Below, one piece after another: positions 59,697 through 64,000 of a DNA stretch of 64,000 nt; within the stretch, counting starts at the first letter, position 1, and every line of letters begins with the position of its first letter. The stretch is from Borrelia puertoricensis (GTDB lineage Bacteria > Spirochaetota > Spirochaetia > Borreliales > Borreliaceae). The translations under genes were made by a program, and so were the position numbers. The DNA is taken from assembly GCF_023035875.1 (NCBI RefSeq), contig NZ_CP075379.1, positions 62,001 to 126,000 of the forward strand, written 5' to 3'. The notes below the pieces were generated by a model, which was not told where the DNA came from, did no database searches, and saw only the letters and a program-made list of their open reading frames with translations.

Positions 59697-59964
59697 TTTT
59701 ACTTCTCTCAGCAAATCCTAATAAAGATATCAAAATTATTGAACCAATAGCTGGGAACAAATAAAATAAAACATCCACTTGTCTATTATAATAATCGGAA
59801 TAAAAAAGAGGTATAAAAAATAAAAATAAAATACTTCCTAAAAAACTTATCAAATAAATCAGCAAAAACCCAAATCTCAATATACCAAAAAAGACAACAA
59901 AAAAGCTTACCACAAAAGAAATAATAATATTAGTTAAAATTAAATGAAAAAAAAACGTTACCAT
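59686..59964 (-). CDS. Small membrane protein of unknown function
   Basis: This 92-residue protein has three predicted helices (about 5-28, 30-55 and 65-85) and a charged C-terminal end (AERSKNDL). No family was recognised. AAAGGCGG precedes the ATG. It overlaps maf at its 3' end and follows the lipoprotein-like gene by 14 bases, so it belongs to the same transcript. Confidence 0.6.
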   Translation of the reverse strand: MVTFFFHLILTNIIISFVVSFFVVFFGILRFGFLLIYLISFLGSILFLFFIPLFYSDYYNRQVDVLFYLFPAIGSIILISLLGFAERSKNDL

Positions 59965-59978
59965 GCACCCGCCTTTAA

Positions 59979-60746
59979 CTAACTCGACAACTCAAAACCA
60001 TGCAGACTCCCTAAATTTACAATAACACTATATAAATCATCTTCAATAACATTACCTACTGCCATAACAAAAATTACTAAATTATATTTAGGAGAAACAT
60101 CTTTTGTAAAAAAGCTATCGCTAATATGACTAAGATCAAATGGCCTATCTGTACTCTTCGTGACTTTAGATTTTTTCAAAGCTTCAAAAAACTCCCTATA
60201 CAAATCATTAACAACATAAGATCTATATGTCTTGATACTCCTAATAAGGGGTGCTGAAGGACTATTACCTTTCCTTATATTAATAAAAACCGAACCAGGA
60301 ATACTTTTTCTCAAATTTTCAAAATTAAGTTCAAAATATAAAGAAAAATTTCCTTGAATCCAGCTTTTATCTAATTTCAAAGTCGGAGTTCCTGAAAAAC
60401 GATCATCATCCAAATTAATTTTATAAAATCCCCTTTTATTAAACTCATTAATATTATTAAAAACACTCTTTAAAGCATTAAAATCTTCTTTAACACTTTT
60501 TGCAAAATCCCTAAAATAGTAATTTGATCCTTCTGGATAAAATTTATAATATATATCAAAACCCCTAACCCTAGAATTTTGATCCTTACCAAAATACCAA
60601 GAAGGCAATGCAAAAGCAAGAGTATCTCTGGAAGCTCTACTATCAATAACCAAAGGAGAATCGACTATGATAATATCCTCAAGACCACAATCAACTACTA
60701 ATAAAAAAACAATTAAAAACATAATATTATTATCAAATTTTTTCAT
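59979..60746 (-). CDS. Putative exported (possibly lipo-) protein of unknown function
   Basis: I take the ATG at 60746 (MKKFDNNIMFLIVFLLVVDCG); a frame from 60764 also exists. The Cys after LLVVD could be a lipobox, but Asp at -1 is unusual even for spirochaetes. The 255-residue product is a mixed alpha/beta soluble domain after the signal. No family was recognised. No good ribosome site was seen; translation may depend on the upstream TPR gene, which ends 24 bases before. Confidence 0.6.
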   Translation of the reverse strand: MKKFDNNIMFLIVFLLVVDCGLEDIIIVDSPLVIDSRASRDTLAFALPSWYFGKDQNSRVRGFDIYYKFYPEGSNYYFRDFAKSVKEDFNALKSVFNNINEFNKRGFYKINLDDDRFSGTPTLKLDKSWIQGNFSLYFELNFENLRKSIPGSVFINIRKGNSPSAPLIRSIKTYRSYVVNDLYREFFEALKKSKVTKSTDRPFDLSHISDSFFTKDVSPKYNLVIFVMAVGNVIEDDLYSVIVNLGSLHGFELSS

Positions 60747-60770
60747 ACTAAAACAAAAAAACAAATTAAA

Positions 60771-61373
60771 TCATCTAAACTGCAAAAGCTTATTCTTGGC
60801 AATATTAACATATAAGTTATTTTCATAAGAAAAATTAGCAATCTCTGAGTATATATCAATAGCCAATTTTTTATCTCTAGTTTCACTTAATACTGCCTTA
60901 CCAAGCAGAGCTCTAATTTTAATAAAATCTAATTTGGTTTGCTTAATCAGTTTATCATATATGATTAAAGCATTATCCACCTGCCCCATTTTTTCGTAAA
61001 TCACAGCTTTATTAAGATAGGCAAGTTCTCTTTCAATCCATTTTGAATCAATAACAATATCTAAATCCTCAAGAGCTTCTTTGTATAAACCTTTACTTTG
61101 AAAATAAGTAGATCGGACAAGATAAAACCGTGAAAGAAATTCATAAGCAACATCGTTTCTCTTATTTATAGACTCTTCTATCTTAGACTCCAATTCTATC
61201 TTCTCTTCAATATTTTTTGCTCTTAAATAAAGATTTAAATCCCTCTCAAGATTTTCTACTACTTCCCCTCCTGCCTTCACATAATCTACATCCATAGAAC
61301 TATAAAAACAAATAACAATTCCCACAAAAACAATAACTGCCAAAATACCTATAAAAAATTTATTTTTAAACAT
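60771..61373 (-). CDS. Membrane-anchored TPR-like protein
   Basis: I use the ATG at 61373, with AGAGGA 6 bases upstream; the ATG at 61379 touches the ribosome site. The 200-residue product has an N-terminal anchor (FFIGILAVIVFVGIVICFY) and a helical-repeat region, the clearest pairs being YFQSKGLYKEALEDLDIVI and AVIYEKMGQVDNALIIYDKL. It overlaps the rpsA stop by 8 bases. Binding partners are unknown. Confidence 0.7.
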   Translation of the reverse strand: MFKNKFFIGILAVIVFVGIVICFYSSMDVDYVKAGGEVVENLERDLNLYLRAKNIEEKIELESKIEESINKRNDVAYEFLSRFYLVRSTYFQSKGLYKEALEDLDIVIDSKWIERELAYLNKAVIYEKMGQVDNALIIYDKLIKQTKLDFIKIRALLGKAVLSETRDKKLAIDIYSEIANFSYENNLYVNIAKNKLLQFR

Positions 61374-63027
61374 TAGCATTCCTCTTTAACAGATTTGCAA
61401 ATGGTTTATAAGATTCTTCATCATCTTCCTTAAACAAATAAGAAGAAATTTCTTCGCTTGATTTTTGCTCTTTATACGCCCTATAAGAAAGCAAAACTAA
61501 TCTGTTTTTAAAATCAATATTGGTGATTATAACTTTAAGTTTGTCTCCAATATTCAAATTTTCAAAAGTCTCCAAACTGGACTCTTTTGTATCTCCAAGT
61601 TGTATTTTACTAATAAATCCCATTATTTTACCATAAACTCTTACCTGAACTCCCTTTGACTTCTTCTCCACAATTTCAACTTCAAGAGTATCACCTTTCT
61701 TATAGCTCTTAGAAAAATCATCCCAAGGATTCTCTTCCAACTGTTTAATTCCTAACTTAATATTTTGCTTCTTTGCATCAAATTCAATTACTTTCCCACT
61801 AATTGAACTTCCTAATTTAAAGTATTCCTCAGGATTAACTTCGTCAATCCAAGAAATATCAAATTTACTAATATATGCGTCTATACCTTCTTCAATGCTC
61901 ACAAAAGCTCCCGTCTTTGTAATATTTTTAACAACCCCCTGAACAACTTTACCAACAGCACACCTTTGAACCAAATTATTCCATGGATTTTCATTAACTT
62001 GCTTAATACCTAAAGATATTTTTTGATTTTCCTTGTCTATCTCCAAAATCTTAACTTCTACGATTTGACCAACTTTAACTAATTCCTGAGGACTTTTTAT
62101 AACCCTTACCCAAGAAAAATTACTTATATGAATAAATCCTGATATCTCACTATCAAGCTCAACTACAGCACCAAAAGGTAATATTTTGACAACTTTGCCC
62201 TTTACAATACTTTCAACCTTATATTTAGACTCAATAGAATCCCAAGGATTTGTCTTCAACGCCTTAAGAGATAACTCCATCTTTACTGAATTTACATTTA
62301 ATTTAATGATTTTCAATCTTAACTTATCACCAACACGAATAAAATCTTCAATATTCTCAACACGATTAAATGCAATATTCCTTTTATGCAATATTCCTAA
62401 AACAAGATTTTTAACCTTTATAATAGCACTATAATCTGTAATTCTCTCAACAACACCATCAACTATATCCCCCTCATTATAAGAACTAACAAGTTCTTTT
62501 TTCTTTAAAAACTCTCTCTCTCTCTCCAAAGTTCGTCTATCAAGAATAAGCCTAAGGCCATCCGTTTTATCTGCCTGAATAACATAAAACTCAACCACTA
62601 AACCTCTTTTTAATTTTTCATCTCTAAATTTAGAACTCAAATAAGATGGCATAAATCCAATAACATTTTCATTAATCTGAACTTTATAACCACTTGAAAG
62701 TTCAACTAAAATCTTGCCTTTAAGTACCTTTCTATTCGAAATATACTCATCGATCTTATCTTGCAAATTTAGAGAATCAAGCTTTGCAACACTAAGAACT
62801 AACCCTAATTCTCCTCCTACTTTTGTAACTATTGCATCAAGCTTATCTCCAATACTTGGAATGGTTTCAAATTCATCGATTCTAATAAAACCTTCAGACT
62901 TATAACCAATATCTACAAGCACATAATCTTTCATGACATTTATAACAACACCAGAAACACTACTACCTAGTTCTACTTTTGCAAGAACCTTTAGATAATT
63001 TTCTTGTAAATCTTCTTGATTTTCCAT
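61366..63027 (-). CDS. rpsA: 30S ribosomal protein S1
   Basis: I use the ATG at 63027 with AGAGG 5 bases upstream, giving 553 residues. Six S1 domains can be counted, starting at about residues 20, 95, 185, 270, 355 and 440. The last ones are linked by the ENPW repeats (KTNPWDSIE, NENPWNNLV, EENPWDDFS) typical of S1. It brings mRNA to the 30S subunit. The tail is acidic. It lies 13 bases after cmk, the common cmk-rpsA pairing. Confidence 0.94.
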   Translation of the reverse strand: MENQEDLQENYLKVLAKVELGSSVSGVVINVMKDYVLVDIGYKSEGFIRIDEFETIPSIGDKLDAIVTKVGGELGLVLSVAKLDSLNLQDKIDEYISNRKVLKGKILVELSSGYKVQINENVIGFMPSYLSSKFRDEKLKRGLVVEFYVIQADKTDGLRLILDRRTLEREREFLKKKELVSSYNEGDIVDGVVERITDYSAIIKVKNLVLGILHKRNIAFNRVENIEDFIRVGDKLRLKIIKLNVNSVKMELSLKALKTNPWDSIESKYKVESIVKGKVVKILPFGAVVELDSEISGFIHISNFSWVRVIKSPQELVKVGQIVEVKILEIDKENQKISLGIKQVNENPWNNLVQRCAVGKVVQGVVKNITKTGAFVSIEEGIDAYISKFDISWIDEVNPEEYFKLGSSISGKVIEFDAKKQNIKLGIKQLEENPWDDFSKSYKKGDTLEVEIVEKKSKGVQVRVYGKIMGFISKIQLGDTKESSLETFENLNIGDKLKVIITNIDFKNRLVLLSYRAYKEQKSSEEISSYLFKEDDEESYKPFANLLKRNANV

Positions 63028-63040
63028 CCTCACCTCTCTA

Positions 63041-63697
63041 TCACTTTTTTTTCAAATTAAACGTCTTTATGATAACATTACATACATCATCTAAGCATTT
63101 ATAGCTCGTATCAATATAAAACACTTCCTTATCCAATTTCAATTTACCATACTCTTTATTTTGATCAATTTCATCCCGTCTCTCTAGTGCTTGCTCTAAC
63201 TCATTTAAAGTTATATAATCACTCCTTTGATTATACCGTCTTAAAGCCCGCACTTTAACAGAAGCATCAAGATAAATCTTGACCTCAGCTTCTGGAAATA
63301 CTACAGTAGTAATATCCCTACCCTCTATTATATAATTATCATCCTCTAATTTAACTATTTCTCTTAATTTTTTATTAACAATATTTCTAACACCTATATA
63401 AGAAGAATAAAGAGAAACTTGAAAATCTATTCTTTCATTTAAAATATGACTTATAACATTTATACCATTAAGCAAAAAATCAACACCATTAAATTTGATA
63501 TCATTTTGTGATACAAGTTCCAAAATTTTACTCTCACTAAGCAAATCATATTCGTTTAGTGAAAACCTTTGAGCAATCAAAGTTATTATCCTATAAAAAT
63601 AACCAGAGCTAATAAACTTAAAACCTAATCTTACCCCCAATGCTTTTGCAATCGAGCTTTTACCCGAAGCTGACGGGCCATCAATTGCTATTACCAT
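63041..63697 (-). CDS. cmk: Cytidylate kinase
   Basis: This 218-residue P-loop kinase has AIDGPSASGKSSIAKAL at the start, the CMP-binding insert region with EGRDITTVVFPEAEVKIYLDA, and the lid RRYNQRSDYITLNELEQAL. It phosphorylates CMP and dCMP. Its ATG follows the stop of the pseudouridine synthase gene directly (TAAATG), and rpsA follows after 13 bases. Confidence 0.95.
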   Translation of the reverse strand: MVIAIDGPSASGKSSIAKALGVRLGFKFISSGYFYRIITLIAQRFSLNEYDLLSESKILELVSQNDIKFNGVDFLLNGINVISHILNERIDFQVSLYSSYIGVRNIVNKKLREIVKLEDDNYIIEGRDITTVVFPEAEVKIYLDASVKVRALRRYNQRSDYITLNELEQALERRDEIDQNKEYGKLKLDKEVFYIDTSYKCLDDVCNVIIKTFNLKKK

Positions 63698-64000
63698 TTA
63701 ATATTCTCCCAAAATTTGTGTCTTGAATTTATTAATCTTAGCTAAAGACAAAACCTTAATTTGCCCTTCTTTTAAATCATCCAATTTAATATTACCTATT
63801 CTAATTCTGTGAATTTTCTTTAAAAAAATATTCTTACTTAAAAAAACTTTTCGAATCTCCCTATTTTTACCTTCCGTTAAAACTAACTTAACAGAAGTAT
63901 TGCTAAGCATTACATAAGATTTCAACTTAAAGATTTCCCTTCCTATCTTTATTCCATGTTTAAAATTAATAAGCAAATTCTCATTAACAGCCCTTTTTGA
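63698..64000 (-). CDS. RluB/RsuA-family pseudouridine synthase, N-terminal part outside the window
   Basis: The frame is open to the window edge, so only the last 100 residues are seen. VLTEGKNREIRKVFLSKNIFLKKIHRIRIGNIKL is the conserved C-terminal part of RsuA/RluB/RluE/RluF enzymes, where EGKxRQIRR is usual. These isomerise uridine in rRNA. The catalytic Asp is outside. The stop is joined to the cmk ATG. Confidence 0.85.
   Translation of the reverse strand, partial: SKRAVNENLLINFKHGIKIGREIFKLKSYVMLSNTSVKLVLTEGKNREIRKVFLSKNIFLKKIHRIRIGNIKLDDLKEGQIKVLSLAKINKFKTQILGEY

Noticed and set aside
61366..63027. Repeated ENPW segments in rpsA as a DNA repeat
   Set aside because: They are the normal linkers between S1 domains, not a nucleotide-level repeat.

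Overview
The window looks like a piece of the main linear chromosome of a Borrelia-type spirochaete. The DNA is very AT-rich. It carries a V-type (not F-type) ATPase operon, a lactate dehydrogenase, LolCDE-like lipoprotein export genes and a thiolase next to isoprenoid-using genes. From memory, the gene order matches the B. burgdorferi chromosome from about BB0067 to BB0129. Recalled Lyme-group sequences (for example Ldh) seem clearly different from these, so I lean towards the relapsing-fever clade; this is an inference only. No rRNA, tRNA, CRISPR array, insertion sequence, plasmid partition gene or surface-lipoprotein array was seen.

Layout. 1-1085: truncated X-Pro aminopeptidase on the minus strand, with a shared divergent promoter. 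1207-15793: a tightly packed plus-strand run (HAD phosphatase, M29 aminopeptidase, DUF212 protein, a three-gene Rnf-like membrane cluster, prfB with a programmed frameshift, a PEGA protein, ftsY, a secreted protein of unknown function, LolC/D/E-like ABC genes). 15822-17415: two unknown minus-strand genes. 17619-21013: sufS, sufU and comM on the plus strand. 21036-36655: minus-strand block with ldh, lepA, a repeat-type protein, the V-ATPase operon (K-I-D-B-A-DUF2764-E, listed from low to high coordinate), mutS2, rsgA and murI. 36797-38745: asnS and a SPOR-like protein. 38742-46343: phosphoribosyltransferase, htrA, map, TPR protein, nusB, parvulin, thiolase. 46520-47875: a candidate outer-membrane barrel. 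47918-50980: dnaB-rplI-rpsR-ssb-rpsF. 51325-53960: malX-like PTS permease and a divergent hemolysin-III homologue. 54002-59057: rseP-cdsA-uppS-frr-tsf-rpsB. 59097-64000: maf, three small unknowns, rpsA, cmk and a truncated pseudouridine synthase.

Most interesting points. (1) Genes at 5336-8212 appear to encode a cofactor-stripped Rnf complex: an RnfC-RnfD fusion without Fe-S or recognisable flavin motifs, and an RnfA/E homologue with no cysteine at all. (2) The PTS permease at 51325-53034 keeps an EIIB fold but has valine where the phosphorylated cysteine should be. (3) The rpsF leader can form two mutually exclusive hairpins, one of which overlaps the ribosome binding site. (4) Several promoters are extended -10 elements embedded in long AT-rich inverted repeats, and two genes look leaderless.

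The minus strand is the G/T-rich strand throughout, and plus-strand genes are A/C-rich (Lys/Asn/Ile-heavy proteins). This fits one replichore, with no origin or terminus inside the window.
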